The notes below the pieces were generated by a model that ran no database searches, was not told the origin of the DNA, and was given only the letters and a program-made list of their open reading frames with translations. Position numbers and translations under genes: made by a program. A stretch of DNA of 32,890 nucleotides from DRPN01 sp964383915. GTDB lineage: Bacteria > Bacteroidota > Bacteroidia > Bacteroidales > VadinHA17. Of this stretch, positions 15,514 to 25,284 are shown in pieces. Numbering within the stretch: position 1 is the stretch's first letter; every line of letters starts with the position of its first letter. Location: contig CAYLJE010000015.1 of the NCBI GenBank assembly GCA_964383915.1, positions 1-32,890 of the forward strand. Direction: 5' to 3'.

Positions 15514-16905
15514 TTAAAACGTTGCATTTTTAGGTGTCCGTGGGAAAGGGATAACATCCCGGATATTGGACATCCCGGTCACAAAAAGCACCAGTCTTTC
15601 AAAACCCAGGCCAAAGCCACTATGGGGGGCAGTTCCGAATTTACGTGTTTCAAGATACCACCACAGGTCTTTTTCCGGCAATTTCAGTTCTTCTATCCTG
15701 TGGGAGAGTTTTTGATAATTTTCTTCTCTTTGTGATCCTCCGATAATTTCTCCTATCCGTGGGAATAAAACATCCATGGCTCTTACAGTTTTCCCGTCAT
15801 TATTTTGTTTCATGTAAAATGCTTTGATATCTTTCGGATAGTCTGTCAGGATAACCGGTTTTTCAAAATGTTTTTCCACCAGGTATCTTTCATGTTCTGC
15901 CTGCAGGTCAGCACCCCAATGGACAGGAAACTCAAATTTCTGATCTGCCTGCAGGAGAATATCTATTGCTTCAGTATAAGTTGTGCGAACAAACGTATGG
16001 TCAAGGATAAACCCAAGCCGGTCGAGTAATTCGGGGTCATACATTTTCTGCAGGAAAGCAAGATCATCGGCATGATGTTCCAGGGAATACTTTATCAGAT
16101 ACTTCAGAAAATCCTCTGCCAGATCCATGTTGTCATCGATATCATAAAAAGCCATCTCCGGTTCGATCATCCAGAATTCTGCCAGGTGTCTCGGTGTATT
16201 TGAATTCTCAGCTCTGAAAGTAGGCCCGAAAGTGTACACTTCAGATAAAGCCATGGCTCCCATCTCGGCTTCAAGCTGTCCCGATACGGTAAGCTTTGTC
16301 TCTTTTCCGAAGAAATCTTCATGAAAATCCACATCTCCGGAATCTTTTAAAGGAGGATTGTCTGGATCAAGGGTGGTTACACGGAACATCTCTCCGGCTC
16401 CTTCAGCATCTGATCCGGTAATGATGGGGGTATGCAGGTAAACAAAACCATGTTCGTCAAAGTATTTATGTGTAGCGAAGGCCAGGGAATGCCGGATGCG
16501 AAATATGGCTCCAAAAGTATTGGTACGAAACCGTAAATAAGCTATCTCACGTAGAAATTCCAGGGAATGACCTTTTTTCTGTAAAGGATATTTTTCCGGA
16601 TCAGCCTCTCCATACAGTTCAATCTCCTGTGCTTGTATTTCTACCGTTTGTCCTTTCCCGAGAGACTCGACCAGTTTTCCTGAGACAGCAATACAGGCAC
16701 CGGTAGTAATCTTTTTTAATAAAGATTCTTTGAAAGAAGACACTTCTGCAACTACTTGTATGTTATGGATGGTGGATCCGTCATTGATGTTGATAAAAAC
16801 AATATTCTTATTTCCTCTTTTAGTACGTACCCACCCTTTAATAAGTGCCGGAACATCGAATTGTGTTGTCTGAAGCAACTCTTTTATTTTGTTTCTTTTT
16901 TTCAT
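15514..16905 (-). CDS. asnS: Asparaginyl-tRNA synthetase
   Basis: AsnS is the class IIb synthetase that charges tRNA-Asn. The 463-residue product has the N-terminal OB-fold anticodon domain (FDVPALIKGWVRTKRG...FININDG, about residues 15-105), motif 2 in FRAENSNTPRHLAEFWMIEPEM (about 225-247, with Arg for ATP binding), and motif 3 GFGLGFERLV at 430-439. HEHGFVYLHTPIITGSDAEGAGEMF is the expected start of the catalytic domain. The length fits bacterial AsnS; the absence of the AspRS-type insertion separates it from aspartyl-tRNA synthetase. Its presence suggests Asn-tRNA is made directly rather than by amidation. It starts at ATG 16905; a TTTG-containing AT-rich region lies upstream, without a perfect promoter match. 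Confidence 0.97.
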   Translation of the reverse strand: MKKRNKIKELLQTTQFDVPALIKGWVRTKRGNKNIVFININDGSTIHNIQVVAEVSSFKESLLKKITTGACIAVSGKLVESLGKGQTVEIQAQEIELYGEADPEKYPLQKKGHSLEFLREIAYLRFRTNTFGAIFRIRHSLAFATHKYFDEHGFVYLHTPIITGSDAEGAGEMFRVTTLDPDNPPLKDSGDVDFHEDFFGKETKLTVSGQLEAEMGAMALSEVYTFGPTFRAENSNTPRHLAEFWMIEPEMAFYDIDDNMDLAEDFLKYLIKYSLEHHADDLAFLQKMYDPELLDRLGFILDHTFVRTTYTEAIDILLQADQKFEFPVHWGADLQAEHERYLVEKHFEKPVILTDYPKDIKAFYMKQNNDGKTVRAMDVLFPRIGEIIGGSQREENYQKLSHRIEELKLPEKDLWWYLETRKFGTAPHSGFGLGFERLVLFVTGMSNIRDVIPFPRTPKNATF

Positions 16906-17061
16906 CTGTTTCTTTTTTTCAGTGTGTAAAAATACAATTTTTAGAGCAAAGCATATTTTATTTGTTGAAAGTGTTCCTGCGGGTTGTCATCTTGGCAGGT
17001 ATTTTGTAATTTTATGTTGTTATTTTCAGGATATTGAGGAAAATTGAAAAATGAGAAGTAA

Positions 17062-17898
17062 ATGGGGAAAAGTAAAAAATTTATATTGGTTACCTGGGAT
17101 TTTACGGAATTATCTGATTATGCATTGCAGCATGCGATCAAAATTTCCAGGATGGTTGATACGGAAATCCGTCTCATTCACATACTTAATAAAAAAGATC
17201 CGCCTGAACGTGAAGCAGAAAAGCGGAAAAAATTGCAACTGATTTCGGAGAAGAATGAAGAAGAGAGTGGTATTCAGACCTCCTGGGTTATTTTGCGCGG
17301 GAAAATATTTAATGAAATTTCCGAATATGCCTCTGATAATAATGCCAATATGGTCATTATGGGCACTCACGGGATCCAGGGAAGTCAGAAGATTTTCGGA
17401 AGCTGGGCATTACGGGTGATCATGGGTTCTAAAGTGCCGTTTCTGGCCATTCAGGATAAACCCAAAGATTGGGAGAAATATCAGGATATTGTTTTTCCCG
17501 TAGATTACCGGCTGGAAAACAGGGAAAAGCTTAAAATGGCAATTTTTATGGGGAAATATTTTGACTCCAAAATTCATATCCTTAAACATGTGGCAAAGGA
17601 TAAATATCTGCGGAAGAAATTGAATATCACTATGAATTTTGCTGTCAAGTATTTGATACAGAATAATATTCCTTATGAAATACATGAGGTTCCTTATGAA
17701 GCTCACCTGGGCAAGGAGTCCCTGAGATTTGCATCCGATATCAATGCAGATTTGATTATTATCCTGATAACCAAAAGATTCGGTTTGGCTGCTGGCGTTT
17801 TTGAGCAATATATTATTGCCAACAGTGCCCGGATACCTGTATTGTGCATTAACCCGAGGGCTATGTTTGTACGTGTCGGGTCTTTCCAGTATGGATAA
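17062..17898 (+). CDS. Universal stress protein, two UspA domains
   Basis: The 278-residue protein is a tandem Usp. The first domain (about residues 5-135) begins FILVTWDFTELSDYALQHA and ends with the nucleotide-binding signature GTHGIQGSQKIFGSWALRVI, which fits the G-2x-G-9x-G(S/T) pattern of ATP-binding members. The second domain (about 140-278) starts QDIVFPVDYRLENREKL but its corresponding loop is degraded (LITKRFGLAAGVFEQYI), so only the first domain is likely to bind ATP. The role is stress survival or signalling; no specific ligand can be named. It is divergent from asnS and ends 3 bp from the convergent TonB-dependent receptor gene, so there is no room for a separate terminator. Confidence 0.9.
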   Translation: MGKSKKFILVTWDFTELSDYALQHAIKISRMVDTEIRLIHILNKKDPPEREAEKRKKLQLISEKNEEESGIQTSWVILRGKIFNEISEYASDNNANMVIMGTHGIQGSQKIFGSWALRVIMGSKVPFLAIQDKPKDWEKYQDIVFPVDYRLENREKLKMAIFMGKYFDSKIHILKHVAKDKYLRKKLNITMNFAVKYLIQNNIPYEIHEVPYEAHLGKESLRFASDINADLIIILITKRFGLAAGVFEQYIIANSARIPVLCINPRAMFVRVGSFQYG

Positions 17899-17901
17899 TC
17901 A

Positions 17902-20313
17902 TCAGATCCGGTAACGGAAGGCCATAATAAAGTTTCTCCCCGGTCCTGTGATGCCTGATGAATAGGAACGATACCGGACATCCGGAATGTTCTCGATACC
18001 AAACTGAGCAATGATTCCGCCATGAAAATGACAGGCAATTAAAAAATTCAGGGTCCCCCAGGCGGGAGCATAAGGATTGCCGTTTTTATCGGTAGCATAC
18101 ATGTAAGTTTTGCTTCGTTCGCTCAACGCAAGTTCTTTGTATGGAACAGCCCCATTGTAATGTATATACAGGTCTGCTTCAAACCCGGACTTATCATAGC
18201 GCAGATGAGTGGCTCCGAACAGAGGAGGGACATGACGTAGAGCATATCCGTCATGATCTTTCCCCTTGTTGAAGGTAAGAGATGACTGTAGTGTAAGAGA
18301 GAGGGGTAAGTTGAAACTGACGGTGGCTGAAGCCCCGTAAATAACAGCGCTGCTGGTGTTTGTCAATGCCTGGACTTCGCTCATTTCTCCATCGTAGAGG
18401 ATTGAATCCCGTCCGTTAAGATGAAACGGACGACGAACCATAGCATGGTGTAAGTAACTTGAAAAAGCTGAAAAATCGAAATTGAAAACAGATCCGTTTT
18501 TTTTGATCAGATTGAAGTCTATACTATATAAATATTCCGGTTTTAAATGCGGATTGGGAACAATAACCCGGCCCGGTTCGGAATCGAATATTTTACCTAT
18601 ATCATCCAGATTAGGTGCCCGGAATCCGCTGGAAAGGTTTAACTTAAACTGCCATTGGTTGCCGGAATGATAAGTAAAGCCGGCAGATCCGTTTATGGCT
18701 CCATTGGCCAGATCGATGTTACTGTAAGGGAAATGATAAAAAAAAGTATCCCTGATCACAGAATGCAAAGTGATATAATTGATACGCAATCCGGTATTAA
18801 AGGTATAGAGATCGGAAACGTTCTTTTTGTAGGTTAAATATCCTGCAAAGGCTTTGTAACGATTTCCTCCGTCAGGATACCGGGTAGGTGCAGGAACGCT
18901 GGCCGATGTAATGATATCCCTGGTGTATGCTGTTGAATGAACGTTATTATAATCAAACTCAAAACCATAATAAATCCGGTTATTTTCTTCCGGCAGAAGT
19001 TTTTCAAAATCGGCATTTATGTCGGCTATATACACTTTCTCGGTACGATGACGAAGATTGTTGCTGTTAAGCTTCCGGTCATGGCGGCTTTCTTCATAAT
19101 ATTGATAAGCCAGGTTGATCTTAGCGTTGTTGTAGAATGCTGTTGGTTTCTTCAGATCGATACTCAGATGTGGCATCAGCCATTTCTGGGGGCCGTAATG
19201 CCAGTCTGCATATTTTAATTTACCATGACTATACTGTGTAAGCCGGTCGTAACGGGGCACATTCCCGACCCTGGAGTAATGCAGGGAGAAAATAAAATCG
19301 GCATCATTTCCCGGTCTGAATCTTAATTTTTCCAACAGGTTGATTTGATGGTAACCGGAAGGTGTCTGAAGATCAGGGTCCGGATTTTCTATTACAGAAT
19401 CTTTTTCCTGAACATGCGAAACATATTCCATCCGTCTGTATTCCGGATGATGATGACTGCCCATTCTCAGGTCACTGAAACTGGAAAATGTAAAACCGGT
19501 GAGTCCGCTCCATTTTGTTCCTCCCACAGAGATGTCGGTATGTAAAGTATTTTCACTGTTGGCAGAAGCATATCGCAGAAGGGTATGGCTTTTTACCATC
19601 GGTTTATCCGTCGTTGAAAGCAACGGAACAAGGGTATGAAAGTCTATTACCCCACCCAGGGCATCACTGCCATAGATAACCGTGCCAGGCCCGAAAATAA
19701 CCTCCGATGATTCAGTGATGTTTGGATCCAGAGAAATTATATTTTGAAGGTTCCCGCTGCGATAAATGGCATTGTTCATGCGTATTCCATCAATGACCAG
19801 CAGGACAGCATTGGCAGCAAAACCCCGAATCATCGGGCTGCCTCCTCCAAGCTGACTCTTTTGAATGAAAATCTGGTCGGAGACATGCAACAGATCAGCA
19901 GCCGTCTGAGGATTGTAAAAACGGATGCTGGCATGACTGATTGTTTCAATCCGGTTGGGGACTTCCCGTTTATTTTGTTCCCATCGATTGATTGAAATAA
20001 CGGATTCACTTAACATGACAATGCGGTGTTCCAATTGAACAATGTTTCCCATATCCAGTATTTGATGCTTGGTCAATACTTTTTTTTCATAAGAAGGATG
20101 TTGGAAAATAATACTGTCGTTGTACGTGAAAGCATCCAGCCTGGCATAACCATGGGCATCGGTAATGACAGACTTATTTAATGACGGGGTAAATAAAGCC
20201 ACCCCTTCTATAGATTTTTTACTCGACTGATCTTCCACCCTGATCTGTTGGGCATGGCCCGGAAAATAGACCAATAAGATCAGCAGGGTAAGAAAAGACT
20301 TAAAAAGGTTCAT
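17902..20313 (-). CDS. TonB-dependent outer-membrane receptor (heme/iron-type plug signature)
   Basis: This is an outer-membrane active transporter powered by TonB-ExbBD. The 803-residue protein has a signal peptide (MNLFKSFLTLLILLVYFPGHAQ) and a carboxypeptidase-regulatory-like domain (about 25-100). The plug follows (ETISHASIRFYNPQTAADLL, IQKSQLGGGSPMIRGFAAN, VIDGIRMNNAIYRSGNLQN, GPGTVIYGSDALGGVIDF), then a long barrel with SGFRAPNLDDIGKIFD and NPHLKPEY. The Arg-Ala-Pro and Asn-Pro-x-Leu-like motifs recall hemoglobin/heme receptors, but substrate is inferred weakly. The start is ATG 20313: a longer frame (from 20493) runs through the promoter region. A TATATTTG -7 box lies upstream. No heme-processing or siderophore genes are nearby. 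Confidence 0.92.
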   Translation of the reverse strand: MNLFKSFLTLLILLVYFPGHAQQIRVEDQSSKKSIEGVALFTPSLNKSVITDAHGYARLDAFTYNDSIIFQHPSYEKKVLTKHQILDMGNIVQLEHRIVMLSESVISINRWEQNKREVPNRIETISHASIRFYNPQTAADLLHVSDQIFIQKSQLGGGSPMIRGFAANAVLLVIDGIRMNNAIYRSGNLQNIISLDPNITESSEVIFGPGTVIYGSDALGGVIDFHTLVPLLSTTDKPMVKSHTLLRYASANSENTLHTDISVGGTKWSGLTGFTFSSFSDLRMGSHHHPEYRRMEYVSHVQEKDSVIENPDPDLQTPSGYHQINLLEKLRFRPGNDADFIFSLHYSRVGNVPRYDRLTQYSHGKLKYADWHYGPQKWLMPHLSIDLKKPTAFYNNAKINLAYQYYEESRHDRKLNSNNLRHRTEKVYIADINADFEKLLPEENNRIYYGFEFDYNNVHSTAYTRDIITSASVPAPTRYPDGGNRYKAFAGYLTYKKNVSDLYTFNTGLRINYITLHSVIRDTFFYHFPYSNIDLANGAINGSAGFTYHSGNQWQFKLNLSSGFRAPNLDDIGKIFDSEPGRVIVPNPHLKPEYLYSIDFNLIKKNGSVFNFDFSAFSSYLHHAMVRRPFHLNGRDSILYDGEMSEVQALTNTSSAVIYGASATVSFNLPLSLTLQSSLTFNKGKDHDGYALRHVPPLFGATHLRYDKSGFEADLYIHYNGAVPYKELALSERSKTYMYATDKNGNPYAPAWGTLNFLIACHFHGGIIAQFGIENIPDVRYRSYSSGITGPGRNFIMAFRYRI

Positions 20314-20342
20314 TATCCGGCGTTGTTTGTCAAAATAATAAG

Positions 20343-20370
20343 CAAATATAAAAAAAAGAAATGCTTTCAA
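20343..20370 (-). promoter_or_regulatory. Predicted promoter of the TonB-dependent receptor
   Basis: Minus strand: -33 TTG (20370-20368), 17 bp spacer, exact -7 box TATATTTG (20350-20343), then about 30 bp to the ATG. It lies almost back to back with the promoter of the divergent gene. No Fur-like palindrome was recognised. Confidence 0.5.
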
Positions 20371-20377
20371 TTCATAA

Positions 20378-20408
20378 TTGTGCATATGCAAAAAATTTAC
20401 CAATTTTG
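20378..20408 (+). promoter_or_regulatory. Predicted promoter of the DUF3352-like/propeller gene
   Basis: Plus strand: -33 TTG at 20378-20380, 20 bp spacer, -7 box CAATTTTG (20401-20408, one base off TAnnTTTG). The ATG at 20429 follows 20 bp later. This explains why the TTG at 20378 should not be taken as a start codon. Confidence 0.5.
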
Positions 20409-20428
20409 ATATTTTAAAAATAACCGGT

Positions 20429-23209
20429 ATGTCAGCACAGGAAAAAGAAAAAAAATATTGGATTTGGTTTGCTGTGTTGCTGTTTATCATCATTGTTTTT
20501 ATTGTTTATTTTGGCAGATGGTCGCACAATGCCGGCCCCTCTAAGGAAGATCCTTATATGGCGGTACCCACCGATGCTTTTATGATGTTTGAAACAGGGG
20601 ATTTACCTGCTTTTATAAAAAAACTTTCGACTCATAGTGAAGTGTGGTCAGACCTTCGTAAAATCCCGGATATAGAGAATATCTCCCGGGATATGGAGAA
20701 AATAGACTCATTGTTCCGGAAACACAAAGATCTATACAATTTTTTTAGTGGGAAACCGCTGGTTCTTAGTGTACATGATATTGGGAAGGAGAGGTCTGTT
20801 TTTTTGGGGGTGTTGCGTATGCCGGGAAACCTGCGCGAAACGGCTTTAAACAATATTTTCAGCAAGGTTCAAAATAAGGCGATGACGGAAGTCAGGGATT
20901 ATTATCATATGAAAATATATCAGGTTCGGGTTATCCCGGATCATCTTTCCTTTTATTATGCGGTAAACAAAGGATTGTTTTTGTTTGGCACTTCAAGGAT
21001 TTTATTAGAGAAAGGGATTCGTCAGATGGGTTCCGGGGAGTCAATTGACCGGAACAAATCTTTTGAAATGGTTAAAAATACGGCCGGGAAGAATGAGGAG
21101 GCCAATATATATATCCGTCCTGACCATTTGCCTGTAGTATTGAAACGCTGGCTGTCTCCCGGATTCTTTCATAGACTTTCATCTTCTTTTCCGCTGGGCG
21201 GATGGACGGAACTGGATGTCTCCTTAAAAGAAAAGGCTATTTTGTTAAATGGGTTTACCATCATTGGAGACAGCTCCAATGATCTCCTGAGCCTTTCAGG
21301 GAATGCTGATCCGGCGCCTGATGATATAATCAGCGTTATTCCTTCTTCTGCGGTCTCTGCCGCCATTCTTACCTTCCGGAATCTGAAGAAATACCAGGAG
21401 AGACTGGAAGCATATCGCGGGGGGGGAAAAGGAGATCAGCAGAAGATACGTAATTCTTTTGAAAAAATTACCGGAGAAAAACCGGAAGATGTATTTGGTT
21501 CTTTTATTACACTTCAGGCAGCGCTGGTAAATATGGATATACGGAATGAAACAGATGCAAACAATACTTTCGTGGTTGCCCGGGTAGAAAGTCAATCCAG
21601 GGCAAGGACAGAAATAGAGGCTGTTATAAAAAAATATGCCACACAGAATCATCTGCCGGTTAAGCAATTTATTAAGACAGTAACTTTTGATCCTGAAACG
21701 AGAAATACTGTTTATCACTTTCCTTTTGTAAGAATTCCCGGCTTGATTTTTGGTGGTTTTACCGGGGATTATCCTTATCCATACATCACTTTTCTGGATA
21801 ACTATATTCTTTGGGGGAACTCTGTACAATCCATCTTTAAGTTTTTAAAGTTCAATATCCTGCAGCAAACATTATCTCATGATCTTGACTTCAGGGAGTT
21901 TACCGACGGAATGTCCATGCGGTCAAATATTTTTTATTTTTTGAAATTGCCGGAAGCCGCTCGTATAATAGACCGGCATTTTTCTCCTGCTATGATTAAA
22001 TCTTATAACCGATATCAGAAAAAAAATATTAAAATAAAATATATAGGGTATGAGGCTATTTACCAGAATGGAATGATATACAATAATATTTATATACCCT
22101 TTAAGGAAAAGACAGAAAAGAAAGCGGTGACGGTATGGGAGAGTTTGTTGGATACGGTCATTCATTATAAACCACAATTTGTAATAAATCACCGGACCCG
22201 CCATAAGGAAATTTTTGTCCAGGACGCAAAAAATCAAATTTATTTGATAAATGCTTCGGGCAGGATTTTATGGAAAGTACCTCTTCGTGAGAAAATCATG
22301 GGACAGGCTTATCAGATAGATTACTATAAAAACAATAAGTTGCAATTGTTATTTAATACCCGGCATTATTTATATCTGATTGACCGGAATGGTAATTTTG
22401 TAGAAAGATTTCCGGTTTCTTTAAGGAGCCCGGCATCCAACGAAATGGCTTTGTTTGATTATGACAAAAACAAAAATTACAGGATCTTTATTGCCGGCCG
22501 GGATAAAAAAGTATATGCTTATGATAAAAGCGGAAACCTGATTCCGGGATGGAAAATAAAAAAATGTGAAAGTATTGTTACCGGTCCGGTGCATCATTAT
22601 ACGCTCGCAAGTAAGGATTATATTGTTTTTTCGGATACGATGAATTTATATATTCTCGATCGTAAAGGGAATGAACGGGTACATATTTCCGGGAACGTCC
22701 CCAAGCCGGCACATCAGAATATTCTGATCGGTCATTACCCCGGAGAGAAAACCCCGGCCATCGTGTTGAATGCACGTAACGGGGAAATTTATTTTGTAAA
22801 CTTTTCCGGGAAGGTCAAAAGTATCCGGTTTCCTGAAATTCCCGATAACGCTTATTTTAACTTTGAAGATCTGAATGGGGACGGAACGGAAGAGTTTATT
22901 TTTTTATATCAGGATCAGTTACAGGTTATGAAGTCTCCGGAGAAGGAGCTGTTTTCGTACCATTTTAATGCCTCTGTGCCCTTTCCGCCGTTGATTTATG
23001 TTTTTTCAGCAAAAGATAAAAAAATCGGGGTGGTGGATGCAACCTTTGGCACTATTTATCTTGTCAATAATACGGGAAAGTTATATAATGGATTCCCCCT
23101 GAAAGGTCAGACACAATTTACAATTGGCCGGTTAGGGGCGGAAGGAAATAATTTTAATTTAATTGTGGGGGGAAATGATAACTTTTTATATAATTATTCC
23201 GTAAAATAG
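20429..23209 (+). CDS. Membrane-anchored DUF3352-like protein with C-terminal beta-propeller
   Basis: The 926-residue product has one N-terminal transmembrane helix (about residues 9-30) and a large exported part. Residues about 45-560 resemble the DUF3352 type (AVPTDAFMMFETGDLPAFIKKL, then FFSGKPLVLSVHD), a family of unknown function. From about 590 onward a beta-propeller of PQQ-like blades appears, with repeated strands such as NQIYLINASGRILWKVPL, HYLYLIDRNGNFVERFPV and KVYAYDKSGNLIPGWKI, and an EF-hand-like LNGDGTEEFIF. Such propellers often bind proteins or sugars, but no enzyme residues are evident. A lipoprotein gene and a DUF5723 gene follow with 28 and 22 bp spacing, suggesting an envelope operon. 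Function unknown. Confidence 0.75.
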   Translation: MSAQEKEKKYWIWFAVLLFIIIVFIVYFGRWSHNAGPSKEDPYMAVPTDAFMMFETGDLPAFIKKLSTHSEVWSDLRKIPDIENISRDMEKIDSLFRKHKDLYNFFSGKPLVLSVHDIGKERSVFLGVLRMPGNLRETALNNIFSKVQNKAMTEVRDYYHMKIYQVRVIPDHLSFYYAVNKGLFLFGTSRILLEKGIRQMGSGESIDRNKSFEMVKNTAGKNEEANIYIRPDHLPVVLKRWLSPGFFHRLSSSFPLGGWTELDVSLKEKAILLNGFTIIGDSSNDLLSLSGNADPAPDDIISVIPSSAVSAAILTFRNLKKYQERLEAYRGGGKGDQQKIRNSFEKITGEKPEDVFGSFITLQAALVNMDIRNETDANNTFVVARVESQSRARTEIEAVIKKYATQNHLPVKQFIKTVTFDPETRNTVYHFPFVRIPGLIFGGFTGDYPYPYITFLDNYILWGNSVQSIFKFLKFNILQQTLSHDLDFREFTDGMSMRSNIFYFLKLPEAARIIDRHFSPAMIKSYNRYQKKNIKIKYIGYEAIYQNGMIYNNIYIPFKEKTEKKAVTVWESLLDTVIHYKPQFVINHRTRHKEIFVQDAKNQIYLINASGRILWKVPLREKIMGQAYQIDYYKNNKLQLLFNTRHYLYLIDRNGNFVERFPVSLRSPASNEMALFDYDKNKNYRIFIAGRDKKVYAYDKSGNLIPGWKIKKCESIVTGPVHHYTLASKDYIVFSDTMNLYILDRKGNERVHISGNVPKPAHQNILIGHYPGEKTPAIVLNARNGEIYFVNFSGKVKSIRFPEIPDNAYFNFEDLNGDGTEEFIFLYQDQLQVMKSPEKELFSYHFNASVPFPPLIYVFSAKDKKIGVVDATFGTIYLVNNTGKLYNGFPLKGQTQFTIGRLGAEGNNFNLIVGGNDNFLYNYSVK

Positions 23210-23237
23210 GCATTCATTAATGAAAAACAGGTAAGTT

Positions 23238-25262
23238 ATGAAATACTTTGTTTTGTTTTTTAAAAGATTCCGGTTTTTATTTTTTACCGGGAGTTTGATC
23301 CTTTTAATCCTGCAAGGGTGTATTAAAGATAAATACGATTTTAATAAGCTCTCCCCCCTTGTGCAAATAACTCCTGAGGTGGTATTTCCTGTCATACATG
23401 GGTCCATGATGATGGGGAACATGGTTAAACCGAATGATACTGTGGTTTTTGAGAACAATGGTGCTGTAAAAGTCGTTTTCAGGAAAGATTCTATTTTTAG
23501 ATTAGGAGCTGCGCAGATCCTGCAGATAAAAGATCAGGCCCCGGGGTCCTCTGACATTGCGCTGGGGCCTTTCAGGCTGGATGATTTTTCTGCTGCCACA
23601 GATATTGCAACATCCAATGGCACCGCTTATCCGCTTCCCCCTTTTACTAATTTTACACATGTTACTTTTTGGACCGGAGATGTTTCTGTTACCGTTACGA
23701 ATCATTATGCCAGTAAAATTACTACCCTTACCCTTCTGTTCAGGAATACAGGAGACAATTCACCCATTGGAAGTGATCCGGTGGTATTCAGTAATATTCC
23801 GTCTGACGGCTCTGAGACGCAGACTATGTCCCTGTCCGGGGTTGCAGCCACCAATGAGTGGTCGGTAGAAGTGGTATCCGGCAGTCCCGTATTTACGACC
23901 AATGACTTAAATGTGTCTTTGGTTTCTTCCGGGGTGAAGGCATTGTCAGGAAATGCCATATTACCGGATCAGGTTTTTTATGCAGACACGGATAATTTTA
24001 ACCTGGACCTTGATACCCTGCAGTTGACTTATCTGGCCTTTCGCAAGGGCGTGATGGCATACACGGTAAGTTCTCCCTTTTCCGAAGAGATTGATTTTGA
24101 TATGGTTTTTCCTACCGGCAGAAAGCATTCGGATACATTAAAATATTCCTTTCCTGTTGTTAACGGGTCCAATGACGATTCCCTGCGTCTGGACAGTGCT
24201 TCCTTTGATCTGTCAACCGATGCAACCCAACCATATAATATATTGCCTTACCGCTATCAGGTGTCATTAAAATCCTCAGGAAACCTGGTGGATTTTAACG
24301 GGGCAGATCAACTTCATTTTACTTATCAGCTCAGGAATTTATATTTTCAATATGTACAGGGCTATTTTGGGAAACGTGATTTTGTTTTTGAAAAAGATAC
24401 CCTGGATGTTGGTTTGGATGATTTCTTCCGCGACATCCGGGGAACGGTTTCCCTGACCAACCCGCAGGTACATCTCTTATATAGCAATGGATTTGGTATT
24501 GCGGCAGAAGTTAAAGTTAATGTTAAAGGGGAAACCAATGCCGGGGAACAACAACTGTTAAATGCTTCTCCCATGACATTAGTGTCTCCACAGGACAGAA
24601 CAGATCCTCCTGCAGAAGGGGAACTGGATTTTACAAAAGAAAATACGGATATTGTGTCGCTGATAGATCTTCATCCTTCTTATATTGTGTATGGAGGTAA
24701 AGCTGTTATCAACCCGGAGGGCAATCAGGGATGGACAAATTTTGTCTCTGCACATAGTAATCTTTTACTTGATCTGGAGGTGGAGGTCCCGCTGGAATTC
24801 AGGATGCAGGACCTGGTTTTACAGGATACGGTAGAAAATCCTTTCCATTCTGACCCGGCAGACAGCTCTGATTTTACTTTGAAGAATCTGGATTATGCAA
24901 AAATAAACCTGCAGGCCGAGAACGGATTTCCGGTTGGTATAAACTTTAAGATATTATTATATGATTCAACGGCTCATGTTATCGTAGATTCCATTCTGTT
25001 TCATGATATTGTCAATGCAGCCTCTGTGGATGCAAATGGGAGGGTAACTCAGTCTGCTTCTTCAAACCAGTGGATTGAGATAGGCCGGATGCAACTGGAT
25101 GAACTGGAGAATACAGACCATTTGATTGTTGCCGGCATTTTTAATACGACAGACCAGGGAACAAAAAACGTGAAGATTTATACCGATTATACTTTTGATT
25201 TTAAACTGGCGTTTCAAACCAAAATCCATTACGATTTTAACCTGAATGATGCCGGTAATTAA
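23238..25262 (+). CDS. Large lipoprotein of unknown function
   Basis: The 674-residue protein has a type II signal peptide, with Cys28 in LILQGC. It starts at ATG 23238, which follows the stop of the upstream gene by 28 bp. I recognise no named domain. The sequence is rich in beta-strand-forming and Asp/Ser/Asn residues, consistent with several beta-sandwich modules (e.g. VTVTNHYASKITTLTLLFRN). It contains no catalytic signature. Position between an anchored propeller protein and a DUF5723 outer-membrane barrel suggests it is the outer-membrane lipoprotein part of one assembly. This role is inference; the lipidation signal is direct. Confidence 0.7.
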   Translation: MKYFVLFFKRFRFLFFTGSLILLILQGCIKDKYDFNKLSPLVQITPEVVFPVIHGSMMMGNMVKPNDTVVFENNGAVKVVFRKDSIFRLGAAQILQIKDQAPGSSDIALGPFRLDDFSAATDIATSNGTAYPLPPFTNFTHVTFWTGDVSVTVTNHYASKITTLTLLFRNTGDNSPIGSDPVVFSNIPSDGSETQTMSLSGVAATNEWSVEVVSGSPVFTTNDLNVSLVSSGVKALSGNAILPDQVFYADTDNFNLDLDTLQLTYLAFRKGVMAYTVSSPFSEEIDFDMVFPTGRKHSDTLKYSFPVVNGSNDDSLRLDSASFDLSTDATQPYNILPYRYQVSLKSSGNLVDFNGADQLHFTYQLRNLYFQYVQGYFGKRDFVFEKDTLDVGLDDFFRDIRGTVSLTNPQVHLLYSNGFGIAAEVKVNVKGETNAGEQQLLNASPMTLVSPQDRTDPPAEGELDFTKENTDIVSLIDLHPSYIVYGGKAVINPEGNQGWTNFVSAHSNLLLDLEVEVPLEFRMQDLVLQDTVENPFHSDPADSSDFTLKNLDYAKINLQAENGFPVGINFKILLYDSTAHVIVDSILFHDIVNAASVDANGRVTQSASSNQWIEIGRMQLDELENTDHLIVAGIFNTTDQGTKNVKIYTDYTFDFKLAFQTKIHYDFNLNDAGN

Positions 25263-25284
25263 ATATTTAATATTGAAATAAGCC

